Both the position numbers and the translations under genes were made by a program. A stretch of 64,000 nucleotides of DNA, taken from assembly GCF_005870085.1 (NCBI RefSeq), contig NZ_SZNM01000002.1, positions 62,001 through 126,000 of the forward strand, written 5' to 3'. Positions 1 to 8,874 of the stretch are shown here, piece by piece (the stretch's first letter is position 1; the number at the start of each line of letters is the position of its first letter). The notes under the pieces were generated by a model. That model searched no databases, had not been told where the DNA came from, and saw only the letters and a program-made list of their open reading frames with translations. Source of the stretch: Aquibacillus sediminis. GTDB taxonomy: Bacteria > Bacillota > Bacilli > Bacillales > Amphibacillaceae.

Positions 1-245
1 CGGGAATTGAAGCATTTTTATTAGGCTTAGCTTTATCGTTAGATTCATTTGGTGCTGGGATTGGTGCAGCGATGCTCGGTTTTTCACCATTTTACGCAGC
101 AATTGGCATTGGTTTAACCACTGGGTTATTTCTGTCAATCGGTTTAAAGAGTGGTTATTTATTTTCTTATTGGCATTGGTTGCAACGATTGACTTTTATT
201 CCAGGTATCATCTTAATATTAATTGGAATTCTAAAAATGACATAA
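1..245 (+). CDS. ytaF: YtaF-like sporulation membrane protein, C-terminal part (5' truncated by window edge)
   Basis: An open frame runs from the window edge to a TAA at 243-245, about 80 residues. It is strongly hydrophobic with at least two membrane segments and glycine-rich stretches (LGLALSLDSFGAGIGAAML near the visible start), typical of the YtaF/MntP-like family of polytopic membrane proteins. In Bacillus, ytaF lies directly before coaE, as here, and its product is a sporulation membrane protein of unknown mechanism. The call rests on the motif, the hydrophobicity and the neighbour. The N-terminus is missing, so length and start cannot be judged. Confidence 0.7.
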   Translation, partial: GIEAFLLGLALSLDSFGAGIGAAMLGFSPFYAAIGIGLTTGLFLSIGLKSGYLFSYWHWLQRLTFIPGIILILIGILKMT

Positions 246-397
246 AATGTGTGTTTTAAAAAGAAGGATAAACAGGAGCGAGAATACGGAATGGAGAGCT
301 GATCTATTTAGCTACTCGAGAACTTAGAAAAACTAGAAACACCACCGTTTTCGTTTTTACCGGACTTTTAGAACAACATCTAAAAGGTGTGGTAATT

Positions 398-991
398 GTG
401 ACAGTAACGATAGGACTAACTGGAAGTATTGCAACAGGTAAAAGTACGGTAGCGTCTATGTTCAAAGATCTAGATATACCTGTTATTGATGCAGATGTCA
501 TTTCTAGGCAGGTTGTTCAAATCGGAGAGGAGGCTTATCAAGAGATCGTCGCTACCTTTGGGGAAAATATCCTACAAGAAGATCAAAGCCTTGATCGAAA
601 AAAATTAGGATCGATTGTTTTTGCGGATGAGAAGAAAAGACAGCAGTTAAACCAAATTGTTCATCCAGCTGTTCGTGGACGAATGCTGGAGTTAAAGGAA
701 AGCTATCTGAATAAAGGTGAACCTATTGTTGTTTTAGATATACCTTTATTATTTGAAAGTAAGCTGACTTATTTAGTTGATTGTACAATCGTTGTTTATG
801 TGGATGAGGAAACACAGTTGAAGCGGTTAATTGAACGTGACCAATCGTCGAGAAAAGAAGCATTACAACGTATTCAATCACAGCTTTCAGTGAAGGAAAA
901 AGCTGCTTTAGCTGATTTTGTTATTGATAACAGTGCTTCATTACAGCAAACAAAAGAGCAACTACAAACGATTCTCGATCAGATTAAGTAA
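398..991 (+). CDS. coaE: Dephospho-CoA kinase
   Basis: CoaE phosphorylates the 3'-hydroxyl of dephospho-CoA with ATP, the last step of coenzyme A synthesis, in the cytoplasm. The product is 197 residues, close to the usual 197-200. A P-loop (GSIATGKS, residues 9-16) opens the protein, followed by the family signature VIDADVISRQVV and, in the middle, LDIPLLFE. I chose the GTG at 398 because AAAGGTG ends about 8 bases upstream and the protein then starts just before the P-loop strand as in relatives; a GTG at 389 is also in frame but lacks good spacing. It follows ytaF and is closed by a terminator at 1051-1093. Confidence 0.95.
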   Translation: MTVTIGLTGSIATGKSTVASMFKDLDIPVIDADVISRQVVQIGEEAYQEIVATFGENILQEDQSLDRKKLGSIVFADEKKRQQLNQIVHPAVRGRMLELKESYLNKGEPIVVLDIPLLFESKLTYLVDCTIVVYVDEETQLKRLIERDQSSRKEALQRIQSQLSVKEKAALADFVIDNSASLQQTKEQLQTILDQIK

Positions 992-1050
992 ATGGTTGTC
1001 GGCAATCAAAAACATAATGGATAATCCATGTATACCTGTCCTATACTAAT

Positions 1051-1093
1051 AACAGAGACTCCTTAGGTTGATAAGGAAGTTTCTGTTTCTTTA
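1051..1093 (+). terminator. Rho-independent terminator after coaE
   Basis: AACAGAGACTCCTTA and TAAGGAAGTTTCTGTT pair with one small bulge and are followed by CTTTA. The -35 and -10 elements of the next gene appear to sit on the 3' half of this hairpin. Confidence 0.6.
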
Positions 1094-1097
1094 TAAT
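1068..1097 (+). promoter_or_regulatory. Candidate sigma-A promoter for speH
   Basis: TTGATA (1068-1073), an 18-base spacer and a perfect TATAAT (1092-1097). Transcription would begin near 1104, giving speH a leader of about 160 bases that starts with a terminator-like hairpin. Confidence 0.5.
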
Positions 1098-1103
1098 GAA
1101 TTG

Positions 1104-1182
1104 AATGGCCATAACGGGGTAAAGCCATTATATTTTTTGCAAGACTAGATTTTTATTTCTTCTGAAGCCCACGTTTCTAGTC
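1104..1182 (+). promoter_or_regulatory. Structured 5' leader of speH (two hairpins)
   Basis: AATGGC (1104-1109) pairs with GCCATT (1124-1129) and is followed by ATATTTTTT, which looks like an intrinsic terminator placed at the very 5' end of the predicted transcript. Further down, GACTAGA (1143-1149) pairs with TCTAGTC (1176-1182). The arrangement suggests attenuation or mRNA stabilisation upstream of a polyamine-synthesis gene. No known riboswitch class was recognised. Confidence 0.35.
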
Positions 1183-1264
1183 CTTAATGCGTTAGAACAT
1201 TGGACAAACTTTCCCCCGTGGTAGGTTGACCTAGATGATCACAAGGCATAGAAGGGGGAGTTAT

Positions 1265-1642
1265 ATGGACACAATGGGTAGACATGTTTTAGCGGAGATG
1301 TGGGATTGTAATATTGAAAAGTTAAATGATATGGACTTGATTGAGAAAGTTTTTGTGAATGCTGCACTAAAAGCAGGAGCTGAAATTCGAGAGGTCACGT
1401 TTCATAAATTCGCACCATTTGGGGTAAGTGGTGTCGTTATTATTTCGGAGTCACACTTAACGATACACAGTTTTCCTGAACATGGGTATGCTAGTATTGA
1501 TGTGTACACGTGTGGAGATATCATTGATCCCCATATAGCTGCGGATTTTATTGCACAATCGCTTGAATCAAAATCATGTGAAAAGGTTGAAATACCTCGA
1601 GGAATGGGAAAAGTTCAAATTGATAAACCGAAAGCTTTATAA
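1265..1642 (+). CDS. speH: S-adenosylmethionine decarboxylase proenzyme
   Basis: This enzyme decarboxylates S-adenosylmethionine to supply the aminopropyl group for spermidine. The 125-residue product is the short prokaryotic class. It self-cleaves between Glu62 and Ser63 (visible in ISESHLTIH) to make the pyruvoyl cofactor, and the other conserved catalytic residues His68 and Cys83 (YTCG) are present at the expected positions. The start at 1265 has a strong GGGGGAG site and matches the conserved N-terminus MDTMGRH. An upstream in-frame ATG at 1235 would add ten residues not seen in relatives. B. subtilis calls it speD. A gapB gene normally found between coaE and this gene in B. subtilis is absent here. 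Confidence 0.95.
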   Translation: MDTMGRHVLAEMWDCNIEKLNDMDLIEKVFVNAALKAGAEIREVTFHKFAPFGVSGVVIISESHLTIHSFPEHGYASIDVYTCGDIIDPHIAADFIAQSLESKSCEKVEIPRGMGKVQIDKPKAL

Positions 1643-1655
1643 TGGAAAACGAACC

Positions 1656-1690
1656 AAGCCCTTGCTACCATAGATGCAAGGGCTTTATTT
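1656..1690 (+). terminator. Rho-independent terminator after speH
   Basis: AAGCCCTTGC and GCAAGGGCTT form a 10-bp stem with a loop of about 10 bases, followed by TATTT. Confidence 0.85.
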
Positions 1691-1886
1691 AGGTTGTATG
1701 TACTCAGGGTCAAATCAGAAAATGGAAAACTCATAGAAAGTTACGTCGGAATTTGTACCAATTACGATGATTAGGCAACCGAAGACATGTACTAAAAATA
1801 TAGTGATATCGTTTTAATTAAAAACATGTTAAAATAACTATATGTATATGCGTTTTCATAACCAATAATGTTAAAGAGGTGCTTCG

Positions 1887-2276
1887 ATGTCTATTAAACA
1901 TACATTTAATAAATATTTTAATACACATTCTGAATCTAGTGAAAATCATTGGGATCCTAATCTGCAAACTCGTTATTTTAAGACAACAAAAGAAAAGGGA
2001 TTTAAAACAATCGAGCAATTATTTAAAAATTCATCTTCATACAAAATTGTTGCAACATCTGAAGAACATGGAGAAATTAGTGTAACAACAAAAAAAGGAA
2101 GAAAAGCATTCATTGTTGCTACAGTTATTATGGTGCGCCCTTTTCGAACAGCGGTTGATTTTTCGGTGACAACTGAATCGATGTTCCCAATTGATTTAGG
2201 CTATAGTCATAATCTTATTCCGAAGTTATACGAGCAATTGAAAAAAGATTTAACTTTAATTGAAACCAATAATTAA
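1887..2276 (+). CDS. Conserved hypothetical protein between speH and nrdR
   Basis: A 129-residue product with a good AGAGGTG site 6 bases before the ATG. I do not recognise a characterised family. It has no signal peptide; the only hydrophobic stretch (AFIVATVIMVRPF, about residues 73-85) looks like a core beta strand rather than a membrane span. The N-terminal third is rich in Asn, His and Lys, and the C-terminal half reads like a small alpha/beta domain ending in a charged helix. It has its own upstream space after the speH terminator and ends about 20 bases before nrdR, so the two may be co-transcribed. No function is proposed. Confidence 0.75.
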   Translation: MSIKHTFNKYFNTHSESSENHWDPNLQTRYFKTTKEKGFKTIEQLFKNSSSYKIVATSEEHGEISVTTKKGRKAFIVATVIMVRPFRTAVDFSVTTESMFPIDLGYSHNLIPKLYEQLKKDLTLIETNN

Positions 2277-2297
2277 AAACAAGGCTGGATGATGCAT

Positions 2298-2759
2298 ATG
2301 AAATGCCCAAATTGCCAATTTAAGAATACAAAAGTTTTAGACTCACGGCCAATTGAAGAGGCTCAGTCAATTAGACGACGCAGGGAATGTGAATCCTGTT
2401 CTTTTCGTTTTACGACTTTTGAACGTATTGAAGAGGTTCCTTTAATTGTCGTAAAAAAAGAAGGAACAAGAGAAGAATATAGTCGAAAAAAATTAATGCG
2501 TGGACTGATCAGGGCTTGTGAAAAAAGGCCGGTCGCTTTAGAACAATTGGAAAATATAGCAATTGAAATAGAAAAAGAATTAAGGAATCGCGGTACGTCA
2601 GAAACGCAGAGTAAAGAAATTGGAGAAATGGTAATGGATCGACTTTCGACCATTGACGAAGTGGCCTATGTTCGATTTGCGTCTGTTTACCGCCAGTTCA
2701 AGGATATAAGTGTATTTTTAGATGAATTAAAAGATTTAATTCGAACAGATAAATCATAA
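2298..2759 (+). CDS. nrdR: Transcriptional repressor NrdR
   Basis: NrdR is an ATP/dATP-sensing zinc protein that represses ribonucleotide reductase operons. The product has 153 residues, the usual length. The N-terminal zinc ribbon has Cys3, Cys6, Cys31 and Cys34, followed by [11 protein letters not shown] and then an ATP-cone domain (about residues 49-139) with PLIVVKKEG and [13 protein letters not shown]. The family N-terminus MKCPNC fixes the start at 2298; ATGs at 2289 and 2292 are also in frame and the weak AAGG/GGA signal does not separate them firmly. It lies immediately before dnaB, as in Bacillus. Confidence 0.95.
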   Translation: MKCPNCQFKNTKVLDSRPIEEAQSIRRRRECESCSFRFTTFERIEEVPLIVVKKEGTREEYSRKKLMRGLIRACEKRPVALEQLENIAIEIEKELRNRGTSETQSKEIGEMVMDRLSTIDEVAYVRFASVYRQFKDISVFLDELKDLIRTDKS

Positions 2760-2770
2760 ATGTTTACTCT

Positions 2771-2793
2771 GAGCCAATTTTGGCTCTTTTTTG
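2771..2793 (+). terminator. Rho-independent terminator after nrdR
   Basis: GAGCCA and TGGCTC form the stem around ATTT, followed by a run of six T. Confidence 0.85.
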
Positions 2794-2818
2794 CACATTA
2801 GGAAAGTATAAATTTTAG

Positions 2819-2922
2819 CAAAGAGGCTTATTTCGTCGTAATAAAAATTCTTAGGTGCTAAGTATAAGTGTAATTACGCCTCTGTCTTTGCCTTAAGGCT
2901 TGCCGGTCGGCAAGTTTTTTTC
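2819..2922 (+). ncRNA. Candidate structured RNA or dnaB leader ending in a terminator
   Basis: AGAGG (2822-2826) pairs with CCTCT (2879-2883), CGTAAT (2837-2842) with ATTACG (2873-2878), and CTTAG (2850-2854) with CTAAG (2858-2862), giving a nested, elongated hairpin. It is followed by CTTGCC/GGCAAG (2899-2904/2909-2914) and seven T, an intrinsic terminator. The nrdR terminator lies before it and a TATAAT for dnaB lies after it, so it looks like an independent small RNA or an attenuated leader. I could not assign it to a known RNA family. Confidence 0.4.
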
Positions 2923-2952
2923 TTATCAGTACTTCTTTATTCATGATATAAT
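2923..2952 (+). promoter_or_regulatory. Weak candidate promoter for dnaB-dnaI
   Basis: A perfect TATAAT lies at 2947-2952 with a poor TTATCA at 2923-2928 (18-base spacing). Confidence 0.3.
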
Positions 2953-3049
2953 AAACGATTGGTAGAAAGGCCTAATTGCATTACTAGTGATCGATAAATA
3001 TCTTAATGTACGATTTGACTAACAGTACGATATAGAAAGGATAAAAATA

Positions 3050-4456
3050 ATGCGACATCATATTGGAAAAATCCTCCCTATTGATGGGTATGCCGTCATC
3101 TGTCACTATGAATTATCCTCAGTATACTTTCAATCGTTAACGCATCTGTACCAACCGTTAATTGGGGCCAAAGCTCTTGCCCTTTATCAAACGTTGCATA
3201 GTGAATCCTTGTTAAGTGGCGATACTTCTTTTCCACAGACACATCATACATTAATGAATTATATATCGCTTCCTTTAGATGAAATTTATCAAGAGCGTTT
3301 AAAATTAGAAGCTATTGGCTTGTTAAAAACGTTTAAACGGGATACAGAAGAAAATACCATTTACACGTATCAACTGCTTGAGCCCTTTACCCCAATGGAG
3401 TTTCTGCAGGATGGTATGTTGTCTCAACTGCTGTATCATCACTTAGGGGATAAACAATATCGGTTATTACGCTCGTGCTTTGAACAAACACACTTAAAAC
3501 AGGTTGCGGAAGGTACGGATGTAACGAAGAACTTTAACGATGTGTTTGATATGACGTCAACATTAACGACAATAAATCTTGGTCAAGAAATAAACAGTGA
3601 ACAAGAACCTCAAGCAACAAATGGTCCGCCTACTTCTGACATTGATTTTGACTGGCTGGAGCAAATGTTGAAACAACGAATGTTACCAACAGCCTCTATT
3701 TTAACAGAGCAAAATAAGAAGTTAATGAATCAAATGATCCACCTATATAACTTGGCGAACCATGAGATTGAAAAAGCTTTGTTATGGGCAATCAATGATG
3801 AAAATTCATTGAACCAAGAAGAATTTAAATCGGCTTGTTTAGACCTTTTTCAGACAAAGCAAACAAAGTCATCAACTAAGGTTATTAATACTAAAGATAA
3901 ATTAAAAACAAATGAATCGGACCAAGCTCAACCAGTTGGAAAAGAGGAGCAATTCATTCAATTACTTGAGCAAATCTCACCAAGACAGTTGTTGGAAGAT
4001 TTATCTGGTGGAAATCAAGCTTCCACACAAGACTTAAAAGTGATCAGTGATGTAATGAGTAAACAAGGGTTGACACCGGGGGTAATGAATGTTCTTGTGC
4101 ATTACGTTTTATTAAAGACGGATATGAAATTGACTAAATCTTATATGGAAAAGATTGCAAGCCATTGGGCTAGGAAAAATGTCAAAACTGTTAGACAAGC
4201 AATGACAATGGCTAAAGCTGAACACAAAAAGTATCAACAGTGGGGGAATAATAAGCAAAACTATAATTATTATAAAAAGCCAACAAAAAAAGAGGTTATT
4301 CCAGACTGGTTTCATGACCGCAATAATCAAAAGGCTGAGCAGCAGCATGTAAACCAACAGGATTCAAACCAACAACAAGAAACAAATGGTGAATCAGAAA
4401 ATGCTGCAGACTTATTAAAAAATTATCTAAAAGATAAAAAATCTAACCAAGGATGA
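3050..4456 (+). CDS. dnaB: Replication initiation and membrane attachment protein DnaB
   Basis: In Firmicutes this DnaB is not the helicase but a helicase co-loader that works with DnaD and DnaI to place the replicative helicase at oriC and at restarted forks. The 468-residue length matches the B. subtilis protein (about 470). It begins with the DnaB/DnaD-type N-terminal winged-helix region, has a second DnaB/DnaD helical domain at roughly residues 300-390 ending in a YYKKPTKKEVIPDWF-like conserved block, and a Gln/Asn-rich tail. An AGAAAGGAT site precedes the ATG. It is separated from dnaI by only six bases, so the two form an operon. Confidence 0.93.
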   Translation: MRHHIGKILPIDGYAVICHYELSSVYFQSLTHLYQPLIGAKALALYQTLHSESLLSGDTSFPQTHHTLMNYISLPLDEIYQERLKLEAIGLLKTFKRDTEENTIYTYQLLEPFTPMEFLQDGMLSQLLYHHLGDKQYRLLRSCFEQTHLKQVAEGTDVTKNFNDVFDMTSTLTTINLGQEINSEQEPQATNGPPTSDIDFDWLEQMLKQRMLPTASILTEQNKKLMNQMIHLYNLANHEIEKALLWAINDENSLNQEEFKSACLDLFQTKQTKSSTKVINTKDKLKTNESDQAQPVGKEEQFIQLLEQISPRQLLEDLSGGNQASTQDLKVISDVMSKQGLTPGVMNVLVHYVLLKTDMKLTKSYMEKIASHWARKNVKTVRQAMTMAKAEHKKYQQWGNNKQNYNYYKKPTKKEVIPDWFHDRNNQKAEQQHVNQQDSNQQQETNGESENAADLLKNYLKDKKSNQG

Positions 4457-4462
4457 TTTTAA

Positions 4463-5395
4463 ATGGAATCAATACAAGAATCATTAAAAAAATGGATGAA
4501 AGATAATCGAAACTTTCAAGAAAACTTCCATAAAATTAGAACAGCGTTATTGCAAGATCCTGAGATACAAGGGATTTTATCACAACATCCTGAGCTGACT
4601 TCAAAAGACATTGATAAAAATTTAATGAAGATGTACGAATACAAATCACAGCAAAGTACGTGTGATAATTGTCCTTCCTTAGCGCAATGTGTCAATATCC
4701 TACCAGGATATACGCCAAGGCTGCATGTGGAGAATAAACAATTTCAATTGACCTATGAAAAATGTGCCAAAAAAATACAAGCAGATGAGCAACAAAAGAA
4801 GAAATCCTTAATCGAAAGCCTTTATATGCCTAGGGATATTTTAGAAGCATCTTTTGAACAACTTGATGCAAACGATCAAGATAGAACCAAGGCTGTACAA
4901 CAATCTCTTGCTTTTGTTCAATCTTATGGAACCAAGCAAGCCGAAAAAGGGTTGTATTTTTATGGTCCATTTGGTGTCGGAAAGACTTACTTCCTTGGGG
5001 CGATTGCAAATGAGTTATCCGAACGTAAAATATCATCGATGCTTATATATATGCCGGAATTTGTAAGAGAGATGAAATCTTCGTTAAAGGATGACTCGAT
5101 CAATAGAAAAATTGATCATTTTAAAAATACAGATGTATTGATGATCGATGATATTGGTGCTGAGTCACTCTCTGCATGGTTTCGAGATGAAATATTAGGC
5201 TCCATTCTACAATACCGAATGATGGAGCGTCTTCCAGTATTTTTCACATCGAACTATAGCATGGAACAATTAGAGCAGCATTTAGCAACGTCTAATCGCG
5301 GTGATACAGATAAAGTAAAAGCTGGACGAATAATGGAAAGGATTAAGCAAGTGAGCAAGGAAGTGCCACTATTTGGAGCGAATCGCCGAACATAG
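4463..5395 (+). CDS. dnaI: Primosomal protein DnaI (helicase loader)
   Basis: DnaI is the AAA+ ATPase that loads the replicative hexameric helicase. The 310 residues match the family. The N-terminal helicase-binding part carries a Cys cluster (about residues 66-76 in TCDNCPSLAQC, plus a Cys near 101) consistent with its known zinc site. The AAA+ domain has Walker A GPFGVGKT at about 168-175 and Walker B VLMIDDIGAE at about 225-234. It follows dnaB by six bases and must be translated from the same message. Confidence 0.95.
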   Translation: MESIQESLKKWMKDNRNFQENFHKIRTALLQDPEIQGILSQHPELTSKDIDKNLMKMYEYKSQQSTCDNCPSLAQCVNILPGYTPRLHVENKQFQLTYEKCAKKIQADEQQKKKSLIESLYMPRDILEASFEQLDANDQDRTKAVQQSLAFVQSYGTKQAEKGLYFYGPFGVGKTYFLGAIANELSERKISSMLIYMPEFVREMKSSLKDDSINRKIDHFKNTDVLMIDDIGAESLSAWFRDEILGSILQYRMMERLPVFFTSNYSMEQLEQHLATSNRGDTDKVKAGRIMERIKQVSKEVPLFGANRRT

Positions 5396-5504
5396 ATTGG
5401 CGTGAAAAATTCGTTCTATTAGCTTTCTTTTTACTAGATCATACATGTTTTTGCGATCTCACCCATATAATGTAACAGTTTGATCGTGGTGAGGGTGATA
5501 TGTA

Positions 5505-6350
5505 GTGCTAGACGTGTATTTTGAATCGAACAAGGAAGCTATTACTTTTTGTCAACGCTTGTTTCAATATGATCACAATGCCGAATTTCATTGTAAAAAA
5601 AATGATGAAGGGCGAAGTAAAATTAAAATAGATGATTCAGCTACGGGGGATCATCTATCGGGAATGATAGCTAAAGCGTTGACAGATGTGTTTATTTGTC
5701 ACAGAGAAATACGATGGGTTAAGCACATTGTGCAAACTTGTTACTATTACAAAGATTTGGAGGAGATACAACGAATTGTTGATCTAACACAATCAATAGT
5801 TACAGAAGATCAAGAGGAATTTGAACAAATCATAAAGGATAATAAGCCGAGAGTTACTTTGCAAAAACTTTTTGCACAGCATGCAAATGATAAAGTAATT
5901 TATTTTGATTCGATTGTTAATTTCCGATTTCATAGGTATCGTGAAGAGTTAATCGAAGTTGTTGGACTAGCTATTGATGAGTTTAAACGGGAAGAGGAAT
6001 ATCAATCGTTTGTACAATCATTGCGAGAATATGTAGATAAAAAAAAGTCAAAGTTTTCAACCATCCATGTTTTACAAGGGAAAGACTTCACTTTTTACAA
6101 TGCAGATGGAAAGCCATTCACCAGTTTGGAGTTGAAAATGTTGATTAATAAGGAGCCGCTTTACATAGTTGGTTTAGATCAAGAAGAATTAAATTTAACT
6201 CCACTACTTGCAATGGCGCCAGAGGAAATAATTATTTATGGGGATTTTCCATCTGAGGCAAAGACATTAACGATTATTAACGTGTTTCAAGAACGAGTGA
6301 AGTTTGAGACAAGTGATCATTTTCCATTTGTGCATTATTTAAAAAGTTAA
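5505..6350 (+). CDS. ytxC: Putative sporulation protein YtxC
   Basis: The product has 281 residues, the same size as B. subtilis YtxC, and sits in the same place between dnaI and thrS. It has no signal peptide or membrane segment; it is rich in charged helices and ends in a conserved-looking alternating strand region. The GTG start at 5505 is preceded by GTGAGGGTG. YtxC-family proteins are restricted to spore formers and their biochemical role is unknown. The assignment is by length, context and overall sequence feel, so it is a little less certain than its neighbours. Confidence 0.85.
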   Translation: MLDVYFESNKEAITFCQRLFQYDHNAEFHCKKNDEGRSKIKIDDSATGDHLSGMIAKALTDVFICHREIRWVKHIVQTCYYYKDLEEIQRIVDLTQSIVTEDQEEFEQIIKDNKPRVTLQKLFAQHANDKVIYFDSIVNFRFHRYREELIEVVGLAIDEFKREEEYQSFVQSLREYVDKKKSKFSTIHVLQGKDFTFYNADGKPFTSLELKMLINKEPLYIVGLDQEELNLTPLLAMAPEEIIIYGDFPSEAKTLTIINVFQERVKFETSDHFPFVHYLKS

Positions 6351-6359
6351 CCGATGTGC

Positions 6360-6388
6360 TTGATTTTTATCGATTCAACCGCTATAAT
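6360..6388 (+). promoter_or_regulatory. Sigma-A promoter for thrS
   Basis: TTGATT (6360-6365), 17-base spacer, TATAAT (6383-6388). Transcription would start near 6395, just upstream of the T-box leader. Confidence 0.65.
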
Positions 6389-6394
6389 ACTTTC

Positions 6395-6680
6395 ATATAA
6401 ATGATAATGATCAATAAGCGTACATCGGTATTGATGAGGACAAGGTCTTATGTAAGGATCTACATTAGAGAGGGAAATCGAGGCTGAAAATTTCCTGTAG
6501 CATTCACCTAGGATCACCACCTCTGAACCCTGCTATTCGAAAATAGTTATTAGTAGAATGCAGCGTTTCATCTACGTTACAGATGAATGAGCCGTCATCA
6601 TTTGATGCGGAAATTAGGGTGGAACCACGAGCCAACGCTCGTCCCTTTGCTATTTAAGCAAGGGGATGGGCGTTTTTTTG
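6395..6680 (+). promoter_or_regulatory. T-box riboswitch (tRNA-Thr) controlling thrS
   Basis: The T-box sequence AGGGTGGAACCACG lies at 6616-6629 and is followed by a terminator (CGCTCGTCCC pairing with GGGGATGGGCG, then seven T, ending near 6679). The stem I apical loop GGCTGAAA is near 6482-6489. Two ACC triplets, both threonine codons, fall in the region where the specifier loop should be (6506-6508 and 6516-6518); I could not decide between them. Uncharged tRNA-Thr is expected to favour the antiterminator and switch on thrS. Confidence 0.9.
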
Positions 6681-6799
6681 TCGTTTAAAAAGGTTATCGT
6701 TTTAAAAGGATTATCTCATAATTTGTGTTTACATCGACAACACATTTTACGAGGGAATAGCCACCTGAATACGATCTAATAAATGAAGGAGTGAACATC

Positions 6800-8746
6800 G
6801 TGTCAAATCAATTAGAAATTATTTTTCCAGATGGTAACAAGAAGGAGTTTCCACAAGGAACAACAGGTGAAGATATTGCAGCATCGATCTCGCCAGGGCT
6901 TAAAAAGCAAGCATTGGCTGTGAAAGTGGCCGGTAACTTGTATGATTTACGCAGAGAGTTACCAGAGGGTGGAGAAATTGAAATTATTACCAATAAGAAT
7001 GATGAAGGCATTGAAATCATGCGCCACTCAACTGCTCACTTAATGGCACAAGCAATCAAGCGTATTTATGGAAACGTGAAATTAGGGGTAGGACCAACAA
7101 TTGAAAATGGTTTTTACTATGATATTGATATGGAAGAATCGATTACACCTGAGGACCTACCAAAGATTGAAAAAGAGATGCAAAAAATTATTGATGAAAA
7201 CTTAGAAATTGTCCGTAAAGAAGTTACAAGAAACGAAGCAAAACAAATGTATGAAGAGATTGGTGACAATCTCAAATTAGAGTTGCTTGAAGATATCCCG
7301 GAAGATGAAACAGTTACGATTTATGAACAAGGGGAGTTTTTTGACCTTTGTCGAGGTGTCCATGTTCCATCAACAAGTAAGATAAAAGTATTCAAGCTAT
7401 TAAGTATTTCTGGTGCTTATTGGCGTGGTGATAGTAAGAATAAAATGCTTCAACGTATTTATGGTACGGTATTTGAGAAAAAAGGCCAATTGGATGAATA
7501 CCTTCGTCTACGTGAAGAAGCAAAAGAAAGAGATCACCGTAAGCTTGGAAAGGAATTAGGCATTTTTACTGTTTCTCAAAAAGTTGGACAAGGGTTACCA
7601 TTATGGCTTCCTAATGGTGCAACAATTCGTCGTACAATTGAACGTTATATTGTTGATTTAGAAGAACGTCTTGGTTACAACCATGTGTATACACCAGTAC
7701 TAGGAAGTGTTGATTTATATAAAACAAGTGGACACTGGGACCATTATCAAGACGACATGTTCCCAACTATGGAAATGGATAACGAAGATTTAGTATTACG
7801 TCCAATGAACTGTCCACACCATATGATGGTATTTAAAAATGAGTTGCATAGTTACCGTAATCTTCCAGTACGTATAGCTGAGTTAGGTACGATGCACCGT
7901 CATGAAATGTCTGGAGCACTAGCAGGGCTTCAACGTGTACGTGCGATGACACTTAATGATGCGCACATCTTCGCTCGACCGGATCAATTAAAAGATGAAT
8001 TCAAGCGTGTAGTAGAATTGGTTCAAAATGTATATAAAGACTTTGGGCTTAATGATTATTACTTCCGTTTATCTTACCGTGATCCAGAAGATAAAGAAAA
8101 ATATGTGGATAATGATGAGATGTGGGAAAAAGCACAGGCAATGTTAAAAGAAACAATGGAAGATATGGAGCTAGACTATGTAGAAGCAGAAGGGGAAGCG
8201 GCCTTCTATGGTCCAAAACTTGATGTGCAAGTGAAAACAGCACTAGGAAAAGACGAAACCCTATCAACGGTTCAATTAGACTTCCACTTACCAGAACGTT
8301 TTGATCTTACTTACATTGGTGAAGATGGAAAAGAACATCGTCCAGTTGTTATTCATCGCGGGGTAGTGTCCACGATGGAACGTTTTGTTGCCTTCTTAAT
8401 TGAAGAATACAAAGGGGCATTCCCAACATGGTTAGCACCAGTACAAGCTAAAATTATTCCTGTATCAGCAGATGTTCACTTGGATTATGCTAAGAAAGTG
8501 GAAGAACAACTACGTTTCCAAGGTGTTCGTGTTGAGGTTGATGAACGAGATGAGAAAATTGGTTATAAAATCCGTGAAGCACAAGTTCAAAAAGTCCCAT
8601 TTGCATTAGTTGTTGGGGATAAAGAAGTTGAGGCAGAAGCAGTTAATGTTCGTCGTTATGGTGAAAAAGATTCGGAAACAAAAGCCTTAAAAGACTTTAC
8701 TGCAGAAATCAAATCTGAGATCGAAGAACGTAAATTACGTAACTAA
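6800..8746 (+). CDS. thrS: Threonine-tRNA ligase
   Basis: ThrS charges tRNA-Thr with threonine and edits mischarged serine. The product has 648 residues. An N-terminal TGS domain (about 5-62) is followed by the editing domain with [11 protein letters not shown], the class II catalytic core with [10 protein letters not shown] (zinc ligand Cys and class II motif 2 region), the motif 3 region [14 protein letters not shown], and a C-terminal anticodon-binding domain (about 545-648). The GTG at 6800 is preceded by AAGGAG with 8-base spacing; the GTG at 6791 overlaps that site and is unlikely. Expression is governed by the T-box leader. Confidence 0.97.
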   Translation: MSNQLEIIFPDGNKKEFPQGTTGEDIAASISPGLKKQALAVKVAGNLYDLRRELPEGGEIEIITNKNDEGIEIMRHSTAHLMAQAIKRIYGNVKLGVGPTIENGFYYDIDMEESITPEDLPKIEKEMQKIIDENLEIVRKEVTRNEAKQMYEEIGDNLKLELLEDIPEDETVTIYEQGEFFDLCRGVHVPSTSKIKVFKLLSISGAYWRGDSKNKMLQRIYGTVFEKKGQLDEYLRLREEAKERDHRKLGKELGIFTVSQKVGQGLPLWLPNGATIRRTIERYIVDLEERLGYNHVYTPVLGSVDLYKTSGHWDHYQDDMFPTMEMDNEDLVLRPMNCPHHMMVFKNELHSYRNLPVRIAELGTMHRHEMSGALAGLQRVRAMTLNDAHIFARPDQLKDEFKRVVELVQNVYKDFGLNDYYFRLSYRDPEDKEKYVDNDEMWEKAQAMLKETMEDMELDYVEAEGEAAFYGPKLDVQVKTALGKDETLSTVQLDFHLPERFDLTYIGEDGKEHRPVVIHRGVVSTMERFVAFLIEEYKGAFPTWLAPVQAKIIPVSADVHLDYAKKVEEQLRFQGVRVEVDERDEKIGYKIREAQVQKVPFALVVGDKEVEAEAVNVRRYGEKDSETKALKDFTAEIKSEIEERKLRN

Positions 8747-8802
8747 GGATGGATGTTTTCCTAAATAGAAAGGGATAGATTACTAAATGAAGTAGCATGA
8801 AA

Positions 8803-8833
8803 AAACGCTCAGAATAATTCTGAGCGTTTTTTT
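8803..8833 (+). terminator. Rho-independent terminator after thrS
   Basis: AACGCTCAGAA and TTCTGAGCGTT form an 11-bp stem with a three-base loop and a T run. The minus-strand gene at 8875 ends nearby, so the hairpin may serve both strands. Confidence 0.95.
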
Positions 8834-8874
8834 ACTTTACCACCTCTGTTAGCCTTTTTGTATTAATGCTCCCT

